Positions 25,801 through 34,160 of a DNA stretch of 64,000 nt are shown piece by piece. The stretch comes from Mesobacillus persicus. GTDB lineage: Bacteria > Bacillota > Bacilli > Bacillales > Cytobacillaceae. The translations under genes were made by a program, and so were the position numbers. The notes under the pieces were generated by a model. That model was not told the DNA's origin and did not search any database. It saw only the letters and a list, made by a program, of their open reading frames with translations. Location: positions 7,710 through 71,709 of the forward strand of contig NZ_FOBW01000010.1 of the NCBI RefSeq assembly GCF_900109925.1, in the 5' to 3' direction. The stretch's first letter is position 1. The number at the start of each line of letters is the position of its first letter.

Positions 25801-25833
25801 AGTGGAATAAGCCTTGTAAAACCAGTTTATGGA

Positions 25834-26007
25834 TCATTTTATCCTCTCATTTGATAATAGATTTTCAGCTTCAGTCAATCTTCCGAACTTATATCCCTCG
25901 ACTAGAATATGTTTTTCATGATGCGATAATTTACGGCTCCACTTTTGTTCTAAATGATAAATCACTTCATTATAGAAAATTTGATCGTACTCAAATGTGT
26001 GTTTCAT
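25834..26007 (-). CDS. small hypothetical protein
   Basis: A 57-aa, mostly helical, charged protein (FYNEVIYHLEQKWSRKLSHHEKHILVEGYKFGRL). The start ATG 26007 lies eight bases after TGGAGG; the five-residue longer form overlaps the ribosome binding site. I do not recognise a family. A separate gene of this size between the SGNH hydrolase and the Spo0E-type gene is plausible for Bacillaceae. Confidence 0.55.
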   Translation of the reverse strand: MKHTFEYDQIFYNEVIYHLEQKWSRKLSHHEKHILVEGYKFGRLTEAENLLSNERIK

Positions 26008-26238
26008 AGAAAAATCCTCCATTTATGTAGATGTGAACATTATTCACATACTTATGAGCTTTTAACCATATCCAAGAGCTTTTGCATCAACTAATCCAAA
26101 GCTCGTTTAAAAGCTACTATTGCTCATTCCATAATTTGCGGTATTTCCAATTCTATTCAAATTGGGGCTTCCACTTTTTATACTAAATTGGTAGAATGAG
26201 TATTAAATTTATATTCTTATTCAAGGAGAAATTACACT

Positions 26239-26427
26239 ATGGAAACTATGATTTCTTCCGTTTTAACCGAGCGTGAACTCTTAGGTTATATCGAATTTTT
26301 AAGAAGCGATTTAATAGATATCGGTCTTACCCATGGATTTAATAATCACCGAACCATAAAAGCAAGCCAGGAACTTGATTATTTTATTTTTGAATATCAA
26401 AGGCTAACTAGCGCTCTAGGTAATTGA
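26239..26427 (+). CDS. Spo0E-family aspartyl-phosphate phosphatase
   Basis: A 62-aa two-helix protein with the Spo0E signature SQELDYFIFEY. Members dephosphorylate Spo0A-P, holding back sporulation in vegetative cells. Start ATG follows CAAGGAG. Length is typical for the short members (YnzD/YisI type). Target specificity cannot be told from sequence. Confidence 0.85.
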   Translation: METMISSVLTERELLGYIEFLRSDLIDIGLTHGFNNHRTIKASQELDYFIFEYQRLTSALGN

Positions 26428-26576
26428 AACAGCGACTGTTTAGTTATTATTATGTACTAACGAACAATATAAGGCTTCGCCTAAAAAAGTATCTTTAATT
26501 TTTAATTGTGCCTAAAATACACCTAAAGGGGCTAATGGCAAATCGTTATAAAGTGCGAAGTAACCATAAAAAATAC

Positions 26577-26607
26577 AAAAAAACCCTTGAATAACAAGGG
26601 TTTTTTT
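26577..26607 (-). terminator. terminator downstream of tRNA-Arg
   Basis: AAAAAAACCCTTG (26577-26589) pairs with CAAGGGTTTTTTT (26595-26607), three bases past the tRNA 3' end; T runs exist on both strands. Confidence 0.88.
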
Positions 26608-26609
26608 AG

Positions 26610-26683
26610 CGTCCCAGAAGAGATTCGAACTCCCGACCTACAGTTTAGGAAACTGTTGCTCTATCCTACTGAGCTACTGGGAC
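26610..26683 (-). tRNA. tRNA-Arg (anticodon CCT)
   Basis: On the minus strand the 74-nt cloverleaf starts GTCCCAG and ends CTGGGAC plus discriminator G. The D arm AGCTCAGTAGGATAGAGC, anticodon arm ACAGT-TTCCTAA-ACTGT with CCT, and T arm with GTTCGAATC are all recognisable. CCA is not encoded. It reads AGG codons. Confidence 0.93.
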
Positions 26684-26872
26684 ATATTAAAAGCGACTCA
26701 TTTATTATACGATGTCTTCAAAGATTTTTCAAGGATAAATTTACTAAATATAAGAAAAGCAACAGTTTTCGCTAAAAACCTACCTATAACTCCTCCTCCT
26801 TTACTCTTAGGTAAAGGAGGAGTTTATACTTCTATAAAAAAACGAACAGCAAGAGTACTGTTCGCTTAGAAA

Positions 26873-27649
26873 CTAATTTCCTTTAAATTCAGGCGCTCTT
26901 TTTTCAATAAAAGCGCGTATCCCTTCCTTTGAATCATTGCTTTTAAAGGCAGCCTGTGAATAGCTCCACTCTTCACGAAAACCTAAATCCATCGGCAGAT
27001 TCATTAATCTTAAAACCGCTTTTTTCGTGCTTTGGACAGCAATTGGCCCATTTTTGCAAATGATATCTGCGTATCTTTCAACTTCATCCATTAGTTGATC
27101 CCTAGGCACCACCTTATTAATGAGACCAATTTCTTTTGCTTCTTGAGCAGAAAGTTGTTCTCCTGTAAGAAGAATTTCCATTGCACGGCAATAAGGGATT
27201 TGTCGAACTAGCCTGACAAGCGAGCCGGCAGCAGCCATGATTGACCATTTTGGTTCTGGCAGGCCGAACCTTGCCTCCTCACAAGCAATCCGAATATCGG
27301 TTGCTTGTAAGATTTCCGTTCCCCCTGCAAGGCAGAAACCGTTAACAGCAGAAATGATTGGCTTCCATACCGGGGTATTCTTCAACATCGCAGCATCCGT
27401 TTTTTCAGGATCAATCTTACCTTCCATGATTAATGGAATGGTTTCTTTTAAATCAGCACCTGAACAAAAAGCCTTATCGCCAGTTCCTGTCAAAATGATA
27501 ACGCGAACATCTTGATCTTCTTGCGCTTTAAGGAAGTATTGCCCTATCATTTCAAAACCCTCTGGTGTCATTGAGTTCATTGCTTCAGGTCGATTCAGGG
27601 TGATATACGCCTTATATCCTTCTTTCCTATATAACACAGGTTGGGACAT
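26873..27649 (-). CDS. enoyl-CoA hydratase/isomerase family protein
   Basis: A 258-aa crotonase-fold protein with the CoA-binding GTGDKAFCSGADLKE and the oxyanion-hole SAVNGFCLAGGTEI. The second catalytic region reads GLPEPKWSIMAAAG, lacking the usual GAGGTQ, so it may be a hydratase of unusual specificity or an isomerase/hydrolase. It is the last gene of the large minus-strand catabolic cluster, separated from the ligase upstream by 169 bp containing two hairpins, so it could be expressed at a different level. Start ATG behind GAGGGGGA. Confidence 0.85.
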   Translation of the reverse strand: MSQPVLYRKEGYKAYITLNRPEAMNSMTPEGFEMIGQYFLKAQEDQDVRVIILTGTGDKAFCSGADLKETIPLIMEGKIDPEKTDAAMLKNTPVWKPIISAVNGFCLAGGTEILQATDIRIACEEARFGLPEPKWSIMAAAGSLVRLVRQIPYCRAMEILLTGEQLSAQEAKEIGLINKVVPRDQLMDEVERYADIICKNGPIAVQSTKKAVLRLMNLPMDLGFREEWSYSQAAFKSNDSKEGIRAFIEKRAPEFKGN

Positions 27650-27708
27650 GCTATTCCCCCTCAGTTGGATGATTTTATTTTTCAGGATCCTCTTATTTTA
27701 ACATCTTG

Positions 27709-27737
27709 AAAGAACCCCATATCTTTCGAGGTTCTTT
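27709..27737 (-). other. intercistronic hairpin 1
   Basis: AAAGAACC (27709-27716) pairs with GGTTCTTT (27730-27737). On the minus strand it lies after the larger hairpin and before the last gene of the operon; the tail is not clearly U-rich. Confidence 0.45.
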
Positions 27738-27740
27738 ATC

Positions 27741-27781
27741 CTCTAACAATGAGGGGGCGTACTCACCTCTCATTGTTAGAG
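27741..27781 (-). other. intercistronic hairpin 2
   Basis: A 13-bp perfect stem CTCTAACAATGAG/CTCATTGTTAGAG with a 15-nt loop, between the ligase gene and the last hydratase gene. No U run follows, so attenuation, mRNA processing or a repeat element are all possible. Confidence 0.5.
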
Positions 27782-27818
27782 ACTGGTAGTTCCTCAACAA
27801 GATAAAGCGCTTTCAAAA

Positions 27819-29369
27819 TTAAATATTTAATTGATTATAATGACTTTGAAATTGCTTCCTTAAATTATGCTTCTGAATTTTTCCCGTAGCCGTCATTGGC
27901 AACTGATCAAGGAATACGACTGATTTCGGAACTTGAAAGCCACCCAATTGCTCCTTACAATGACGAATGATTTCCTCTTCTGTACAGGAGGTTCCCGGCT
28001 TTAGTACGATGAAAGCAGTTACCGCTTCTGCCCAATGCTCGTGGGGTAATCCAACAGCCACAGCGTTTGCAACTTTTTCATGCATCAGCAATGCCCCTTC
28101 GACCATAATCGAAGCAACATTTTCGCCGCCCGTTTTAATAATATCCTTTTTTCTGTCTACAAAGACGAGTTGACCATCTTGATCCCAATAACCGAGATCT
28201 CCGGTATGATGCCAACCAAACTCTCTACTTCTCTGTGTTTCCTCTTCATTCTTAAAATAGCCGTTCATAACATTTGGACCACGATGGACAATTTCCCCTA
28301 CTTCTCCCTTTGGCAGAATAAGACCGTTATCGTCCATAATCGCAGTATCATTAATGAGGGAAGATGTTCCCCAATACGATCCAAAACGACGGAGCTGTTC
28401 TTCTGGTCTAAATACCATTGTTGAAGGGTACATCTCTGTTTGACCGGTTCCTAAAGCAAATTCAGGACAGATTTCATTGATACATCTTTCTAATGACCTT
28501 TTATCCATTGGAGCCATTGCATACGTGCATCTTTTTAATGAACTGAGATTATATTTAGACCTATTTGGATGGTCAAGAATCATTTTATACATCATTGGCA
28601 AGGCAAACATATTGGAAATTTTCTGTTCTTCGATGGTTTTCATTAAAGTTTCTGGTTCAAAACCACTGATAATCACACTTTTCGCCCCGCGATGTAATGC
28701 GGACATGGTGAATGTATGCTGGGCACAATGGAATAACGGCATCATTGTTAGTATGATTTCGTCTTCCCCGAAGTTAGACTCAATGATATTTCCAAGACTA
28801 GCAATATAAACAGCAACATGACTTGTCATCACGCCTTTTGGCTTGCCAGTCGTTCCACTCGTGAACATGATCTGAGCAACATCCCTGTCTTGTATTTCAA
28901 CTTCGGGTTCTTTCTTTGTCTGCCCATCTAAAGCCAGTAAAAAGGTATTGGTGTCACCAAGATTCCCTCTTACTGATATAATATTGGAACAAACCTTCCT
29001 TAGCTCTCCAAGGTCGTTTTGAACCAATGGCGCATCCGCTAGAATCAGCTTCGCTTCAACTTGATTTAAAATATAAAGTTTTTCATTTACAGAAATGGCA
29101 GGGTTCATTGGTACCCAGACGAGACCCGCTTTGGCAATCCCATTGAAGATAACCACGTATTCCCATGAGTTTCCACAGATGGTCGCAATTGTATCGCCCT
29201 TTTTTAATCCAGAACTTAATAGAAAGTTGGCAAACTGATTAGCCATTTCATCTAGTTCTTGATAAGTTATTTCCTTTTGCCCATCTAGCAGCGCCACCTT
29301 CTCCGGAAATCTCGCAGCATTTCGCCTAATGATATCACCAATGGCAACTCGATTGATTACGTTTTGCAT
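27819..29369 (-). CDS. acyl-CoA synthetase (AMP-forming ligase)
   Basis: A 516-aa member of the ANL superfamily that would activate a carboxylic acid to its CoA thioester via an acyl-adenylate. The P-loop FTSGTTGKPKGVMTS, the LGTGQTEMYPS region, the HTGDLGYWDQDGQL motif and the C-terminal catalytic Lys in ATGKIQKHNLRK are intact. Start ATG 29369 follows GGGGGAAAG and clears the maoC stop by 19 bp; the 63-bp longer ORF would overlap maoC. Tenth gene of the sigma-54 operon. Specificity unknown. Confidence 0.87.
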   Translation of the reverse strand: MQNVINRVAIGDIIRRNAARFPEKVALLDGQKEITYQELDEMANQFANFLLSSGLKKGDTIATICGNSWEYVVIFNGIAKAGLVWVPMNPAISVNEKLYILNQVEAKLILADAPLVQNDLGELRKVCSNIISVRGNLGDTNTFLLALDGQTKKEPEVEIQDRDVAQIMFTSGTTGKPKGVMTSHVAVYIASLGNIIESNFGEDEIILTMMPLFHCAQHTFTMSALHRGAKSVIISGFEPETLMKTIEEQKISNMFALPMMYKMILDHPNRSKYNLSSLKRCTYAMAPMDKRSLERCINEICPEFALGTGQTEMYPSTMVFRPEEQLRRFGSYWGTSSLINDTAIMDDNGLILPKGEVGEIVHRGPNVMNGYFKNEEETQRSREFGWHHTGDLGYWDQDGQLVFVDRKKDIIKTGGENVASIMVEGALLMHEKVANAVAVGLPHEHWAEAVTAFIVLKPGTSCTEEEIIRHCKEQLGGFQVPKSVVFLDQLPMTATGKIQKHNLRKQFQSHYNQLNI

Positions 29370-29388
29370 TCTCGCTTTCCCCCACTCA

Positions 29389-29826
29389 TTATATTTTTTC
29401 TTTCTTAACAAGTCCCTTAGCAATTCCAACAATACAAACTTCGCCGGTTTGCTTAACAGTTGACTGTTTTACCGTGACAACTCCTGTTCCATTGCCTTTA
29501 TCTTGAAGGTCTAGAACTTCTAGTTCAACATGGATTGTGTCATGGATAAAGACGGGTTGAATAAACCTTAATTTATCAATACCATAATTGGCGACAATGA
29601 TATCGGGATCCATTTTCGTCAAACCTGTGGCAAAGGAAAGGACTAGCATCCCATGAGCAATCCTTTGCTTAAAAACAGTGTTCTTGGCATATTCAATATC
29701 CGTATGAAGGGGATAATAATCGCCGGTCAGTGCGGAGAACATGACTAAGTCCGTCTCCGTAATCGTCCGACCTCTTGACTCCCATTTTTCACCAATCTCA
29801 AAATGTTCAAAATATTTATCGTACAC
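29389..29826 (-). CDS. MaoC-type hotdog dehydratase
   Basis: A 145-aa MaoC-like (R)-specific enoyl-CoA hydratase: the N-terminal YFEHFEIGEKWESRGRTITETD and the hydratase motif SALTGDYYPLHTDIEYAK with the Asp/His dyad are clear, followed by RIAHGMLVLSFATGL. It would hydrate an enoyl-CoA. Start GTG 29826, seven bases after GGGGG. It sits between the two ligases; together with two crotonase-type hydratases it suggests several hydration steps or stereochemistries in the pathway. Confidence 0.87.
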   Translation of the reverse strand: MYDKYFEHFEIGEKWESRGRTITETDLVMFSALTGDYYPLHTDIEYAKNTVFKQRIAHGMLVLSFATGLTKMDPDIIVANYGIDKLRFIQPVFIHDTIHVELEVLDLQDKGNGTGVVTVKQSTVKQTGEVCIVGIAKGLVKKEKI

Positions 29827-29838
29827 GTCATTTCCCCC

Positions 29839-31362
29839 TTACACTTGTACTTGCTGTCTTAAAACGGTTTTAAGAATTTTACCAGTCGCATTCCGTGGCA
29901 ACGCTTCAACAACTTCGACTTGCTTTGGAATTTTAAACCTAGCTATCTTTCCATCTAAGAAGCTCGCTACGTCCTGGACCGTAAGTGTTTGACTCTTATC
30001 CTTCAATGAGACAATCGCTTTTACTGATTCGCCCCACTTTTCATCAGGGTAGCCGATTATGGCAACTTCAGCGATATTTTCATGGCGGTATAAGACTTGT
30101 TCAATCTCGATTGGATAGACATTCTCCCCACCGGTTATGATCATATCCTTCTTCCGATCAACAATATAAATAAAACCTTCATCATCGAATTTAGCTAAAT
30201 CACCTGTATAGAACCAACCATTTTTAATGGCCTCTTTCGTTGCCTCAGGTTTATTCCAATATCCGAACATTATATTAGGTCCCTGGACAATTAACTCACC
30301 AACCTCACCTGGAGGGACATCACGGTCATTTGGATCAACAATTCGGACGGTAGTATGAACAGGTTCCTTCCCTACCGATCCATTTTTTCTGACCGTATTC
30401 TCTTTATCAAGGATGCTTACAAATGGTGCTGTCTCAGTAAGCCCAAAGCCCTCATAGAACGGGATATTCCGCTTTTGGTAAAATTCAATGACTGTAATTG
30501 GGCAAGGTGCCCCACCGGAAACAGCAAATCGAAGGGACGAGATATCATAAGATTCAAAGTTCGGAACAACTGTAAGAGCTTGCCACATGGCTGGAACAAG
30601 GAAAATACTAGTGATTTTCTCTTCATGGATTTTTTGTAACACCCTACTTGGATCAAAACCATCATCCAAAATTACTGTTCCACCTTTATATAACAATGGC
30701 AAAGTAAACACGCTCATGCCACCGATATGAAATAAAGGTGCCACACATAAGGTGATATCGCTATTATCAGAAGGTATACTGTGGATGCAGTTAATGGCAT
30801 TCCACTGGGTATTTCCATGACTTAGCATAGCTCCCTTTGGCTTCCCTGTTGTCCCCGATGTATACATCATCAAATGAATATCATCCAAAACCACATCAAA
30901 TTCCGGTTCGGCGTTTGATGCGCCTGCAATTAACTCCTCATATAGTGAATCTTCTTCATGAGGATTGTTCCCCACATGAATGTACTCTTGTAAACTAGAA
31001 TCCTTCAAGCGTAGCTGGTCCACTACCGGTCTCATTCGCACATCATAAATAAAGTGATAGGCTCTTGAATCATTCACGATATACAGAACTTCATCAACAC
31101 TTAAGCGGAAATTAATAGGTACAAAGATGGCTCCAATCTTTGCACAAGCAAATACAGCTTCCATCATTTCATTTGTATTTAATAAAAGTGCATCGACACG
31201 ATCACCCTTTCGCACTCCCAAGTTTAGGAGCGCATGAGACAGACGATTCACTCTTTCATTAAATTCAGCGTACGTAAATCGCCTTTCGTTGTAGACAAGT
31301 GCAAGTCGCTCAGGGCTCACTTTACTATGTTTTACAAGCCAGCTTCCAATTCCCTTTATCAT
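29839..31362 (-). CDS. long-chain-type acyl-CoA ligase (AMP-forming)
   Basis: A 507-aa ANL-family ligase with MYTSGTTGKPKGAMLSH, GGAPCPITVIEFY, GLTETAPFVS, YTGDLAKFDDEGF and the catalytic Lys in NATGKILKTVLR. The GGENVYPIEIE hinge motif is intact. It likely activates the growth substrate or a pathway intermediate of the operon. Start ATG behind a GGGGGATTG ribosome binding site; 13 bp to maoC. Confidence 0.87.
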   Translation of the reverse strand: MIKGIGSWLVKHSKVSPERLALVYNERRFTYAEFNERVNRLSHALLNLGVRKGDRVDALLLNTNEMMEAVFACAKIGAIFVPINFRLSVDEVLYIVNDSRAYHFIYDVRMRPVVDQLRLKDSSLQEYIHVGNNPHEEDSLYEELIAGASNAEPEFDVVLDDIHLMMYTSGTTGKPKGAMLSHGNTQWNAINCIHSIPSDNSDITLCVAPLFHIGGMSVFTLPLLYKGGTVILDDGFDPSRVLQKIHEEKITSIFLVPAMWQALTVVPNFESYDISSLRFAVSGGAPCPITVIEFYQKRNIPFYEGFGLTETAPFVSILDKENTVRKNGSVGKEPVHTTVRIVDPNDRDVPPGEVGELIVQGPNIMFGYWNKPEATKEAIKNGWFYTGDLAKFDDEGFIYIVDRKKDMIITGGENVYPIEIEQVLYRHENIAEVAIIGYPDEKWGESVKAIVSLKDKSQTLTVQDVASFLDGKIARFKIPKQVEVVEALPRNATGKILKTVLRQQVQV

Positions 31363-31403
31363 TTAACAATCCCCCAAAATAAAAATATCGAAAACTTGTA
31401 AAC

Positions 31404-32942
31404 TTAACTAAGAATCGTAGAATGCTTTTTCTCTGGAAGTGGGTAATCTTTGTTTTCAAAGGTTTCATAGCGACTAATTAATTCTTTTCTTAATTCACTT
31501 GGCACAACTAAATCATCGACCACTAGTTCACTAGATAGCTTGACAATGTCATACCCTGCTTTGTATTCCTCGCGAAGTTTGTTCACCAACTCAGCCCGTT
31601 CTTCTGGATCTTCTACGGCTTGAATTTTATTATAATAAACCGCATTGATGGCCGCTTCTGGCCCCATGATGGCGATTTCAGCTGACGGGAGTGCGATCGT
31701 TGTATCTGGCTCATAGGCTGGGCCAGCCATGGCATAAATTCCTGCTCCATACGCTTTCCGGACTATTACACACATCTTCGGAACATTGGCACTAGAGCTG
31801 GCGAAAATGAAGTTTCGACCTTTCCGTAAAATTCCTTCCTGCTCGACCTTTGTTCCAACCATAAATCCAGGTGTATCACATAAATAGAGCAACGGGATAT
31901 TGTAGGCGTCACACGTCCAAACAAACTTTGCACCTTTATCCGCTGATTCAGGGAAAATCGCTCCGCCCTTTTGCATCGGTTGATTTGCAACAATCCCAAC
32001 CGTTTTTCCATTTAGCCTTGCAAACCCTGTCACTAACTCTTTTGCGTAATTGGCTTTTACTTCTAAAAAGCTGTCTCCGTCGACAACTGCTTCAATTAGC
32101 TTACGGACATCATAAGCACGGTTCGGTTCCTTCGGAATAATCTTGTCAATTTCGCTAGAATCCCTCGTTGGTTCAACCACTGGGAAGACAGGTGTTTTTG
32201 CATCAAAGGAATCTGGCAGATAAGATAATAGTTTTTTGACAATTTCAGCGGCATCCTCCTCCGTTTTTGCTACAAAGTCAGCTGAACCACTCTTGGTCGC
32301 ATGCATGGTTGCCCCGCCGAGTTCTTCAATATCGACTTTTTGCCCTGTGGCCATTTGCACCATACGTGGGGAAGCAATCGCCATTCCTGAAGTTTTATCA
32401 ACCATAATACAAAAATCCGAAAACACCGGCATATAAGCTGTGCCCGCAAAACATGGGCCATAAAGAACCGCTATTTGCGGTACCCTTCCTGAAAGTAAGC
32501 TATGATTATACCAAATTCTCCCTCCAGAATACTTTTCGACATGATAGCCACCGGCTTCATCAATCCTTCCGCCGGAAGAATCGATCATGTAGATAATCGG
32601 TCGTTTTCCACGGATTGCTGCTTGTTGAATTCTCAAGATTTTTTCGCTATGGTATTTCCCCATACTTCCAGCTTTAACGGTGTAATCACTGGCCATAAAA
32701 AAAGCAATGCGATTATCAATTTTTCCTGTCCCGACAACTACACCATCAGCAGGCAACTTTTCCTTATTCGCGTTCGCAAACAAGCCGGTTTCATAGAAAG
32801 GCTGTTCATCATCGAAATAGAGTTTCAACCGGTCACGAACAAATAATTTTCCAAGCTTTTTGATTTTCTCATGATCTGGTCCACCCTTTTGGATTCGTTC
32901 TCGTTCTGCGAGTATTCTCCGTTCACGTTCCAAAGCAAGCAC
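31404..32942 (-). CDS. biotin-dependent acyl-CoA carboxyltransferase beta subunit
   Basis: A 512-aa carboxyltransferase of the propionyl/methylcrotonyl/geranyl-CoA carboxylase beta family, with both crotonase-like halves. The N-lobe has FVRDRLKLYFDD and MIDSSGGRIDEAGG; the C-lobe has VRKAYGAGIYAMAGPAYEPD and MGPEAAINAVYYNKI. It transfers CO2 from biotin to an acyl-CoA. Its biotin carrier is probably the 72-aa protein at 37053-37271; no biotin carboxylase is in the operon. Substrate could be a 3-methyl-branched enoyl-CoA by analogy with AtuC/LiuB. Start GTG 32942 is close to AAAAGGAT; TTG 32933 is an alternative. Confidence 0.87.
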   Translation of the reverse strand: MLALERERRILAERERIQKGGPDHEKIKKLGKLFVRDRLKLYFDDEQPFYETGLFANANKEKLPADGVVVGTGKIDNRIAFFMASDYTVKAGSMGKYHSEKILRIQQAAIRGKRPIIYMIDSSGGRIDEAGGYHVEKYSGGRIWYNHSLLSGRVPQIAVLYGPCFAGTAYMPVFSDFCIMVDKTSGMAIASPRMVQMATGQKVDIEELGGATMHATKSGSADFVAKTEEDAAEIVKKLLSYLPDSFDAKTPVFPVVEPTRDSSEIDKIIPKEPNRAYDVRKLIEAVVDGDSFLEVKANYAKELVTGFARLNGKTVGIVANQPMQKGGAIFPESADKGAKFVWTCDAYNIPLLYLCDTPGFMVGTKVEQEGILRKGRNFIFASSSANVPKMCVIVRKAYGAGIYAMAGPAYEPDTTIALPSAEIAIMGPEAAINAVYYNKIQAVEDPEERAELVNKLREEYKAGYDIVKLSSELVVDDLVVPSELRKELISRYETFENKDYPLPEKKHSTILS

Positions 32943-32966
32943 ATCCTTTTCGTTGAATAAAATAGT

Positions 32967-34142
32967 TTATTGGGTTTGCAATTTGCTAGACTGAGTAATA
33001 ATTCCTAATTGTTTTGTTAAAATTTCATTCATGATTTGGGTCGTTCCACCACCAATTGTTTGGATCCTCGCATCTCTCCAAATTCGTTGAATTGGATACT
33101 CCATCATATAGCCATTCCCACCATGTATTTGTAAGGCCTGATCGGTAACACGGTTCAGCATTTCTGAAGCAAAAGCCTTCGCCATCGTTGCTTCCGTGAC
33201 ACAATCTTCTCCTCTGTTGTATAGATAAAGTGCTCGATAGGAAATATTTCTAGCTTTTTCAATGTCAACCGCCATATCAACCATTTTATGACGAAGCACT
33301 TGGAACTCAGAGAGTGGCTGGTTAAACTGAATTCTTTCTTTACTGTATTTAATCGCTAACTGCAACGCTTTTTCTGCCGCACCAATACACCCAAGTGCAA
33401 GTGTCATTCTTTCATATTGGAAGTTGTTCATGATATAAAGGAAACCTTCATTTTCCTTCCCAATCAGGTTCTCCTTCGGAACTTTTACATGGTCGAAGAA
33501 AATTTCTCCCGTATCAGATGAGCGCCAACCTAATTTCTTTAGCTTTTTCCCAACGGAATAACCCTTTGAATTGGTTTCGACGATAAACAAACTAATATTG
33601 CGATGGGTCGGTTCTTCTCTCGTCTTTGCAGCTACGATTACATAGTCTGCGTTGACACCGTTTGTAATAAATGTTTTTGAACCATTTAAAATGTAATAAT
33701 CTCCATCCTTTTTAGCGGTTGTTTTAATCCCTGAAACATCTGAGCCACCGCTAGGTTCTGTTACCCCTAATGCAGAGATTGCTTCCCCCTTAATACCAGG
33801 TACCAAATATTTCTGTTTTTGCTCATGGGTCCCATATCGCCAAATATTCGTCATCGCAATCGTTGTATGAGCGCCAATCGCTGCCCCAACGCCACCAGCA
33901 CCACATCGTGAAAGTTCTTCCGTAAAGACGGCCTCCATAATTAAATCGAGTCCACTACCTCCATACTCTTCTGGAAACTTAATCCCCAAATATCCTAATT
34001 CACCCATTCTTCGGTACAAGCTTCTAGGCGTTTCACCCTCGTTTTCCCATTGTTCAATGTATGGAGTTACTTCCTTTTCTAAAAAAGCCCTGACCGCTTT
34101 GCGAAACATTTCATGTTCTTCAGTAAAAATCCAGTGCGACAT
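32967..34142 (-). CDS. acyl-CoA dehydrogenase (second of a tandem pair)
   Basis: A 391-aa FAD-dependent acyl-CoA dehydrogenase. SALGVTEPSGGSDVSGIKTTA is the FAD/substrate signature and RIQFNQPLSEFQVLRHKMVDMA the second signature. The C-terminal IQTIGGGTTQIMNEIL has G-G-G-T where short-chain enzymes have Y-E-G-T; thus the usual catalytic Glu at that position is absent, as also in the isovaleryl/long-chain/citronellyl-type enzymes that place the base elsewhere. Start ATG 34142 is six bases from AGGAGG; the ATG at 34145 is too close. The adjacent paralogue is about as long, suggesting a heteromer or successive steps. Confidence 0.87.
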   Translation of the reverse strand: MSHWIFTEEHEMFRKAVRAFLEKEVTPYIEQWENEGETPRSLYRRMGELGYLGIKFPEEYGGSGLDLIMEAVFTEELSRCGAGGVGAAIGAHTTIAMTNIWRYGTHEQKQKYLVPGIKGEAISALGVTEPSGGSDVSGIKTTAKKDGDYYILNGSKTFITNGVNADYVIVAAKTREEPTHRNISLFIVETNSKGYSVGKKLKKLGWRSSDTGEIFFDHVKVPKENLIGKENEGFLYIMNNFQYERMTLALGCIGAAEKALQLAIKYSKERIQFNQPLSEFQVLRHKMVDMAVDIEKARNISYRALYLYNRGEDCVTEATMAKAFASEMLNRVTDQALQIHGGNGYMMEYPIQRIWRDARIQTIGGGTTQIMNEILTKQLGIITQSSKLQTQ

Positions 34143-34160
34143 CATACCCCTCCTCTCTTT

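Noticed and set aside
26428-26609. Integration site or integrase remnant beside tRNA-Arg
   Set aside because: No integrase, no repeat of the tRNA 3' end and no phage-like genes were seen nearby.
26587-26775. Plus-strand 62-aa ORF with an IRTPDLQF-type sequence
   Set aside because: It is the antisense translation of tRNA-Arg and its terminator, a well-known annotation artefact.
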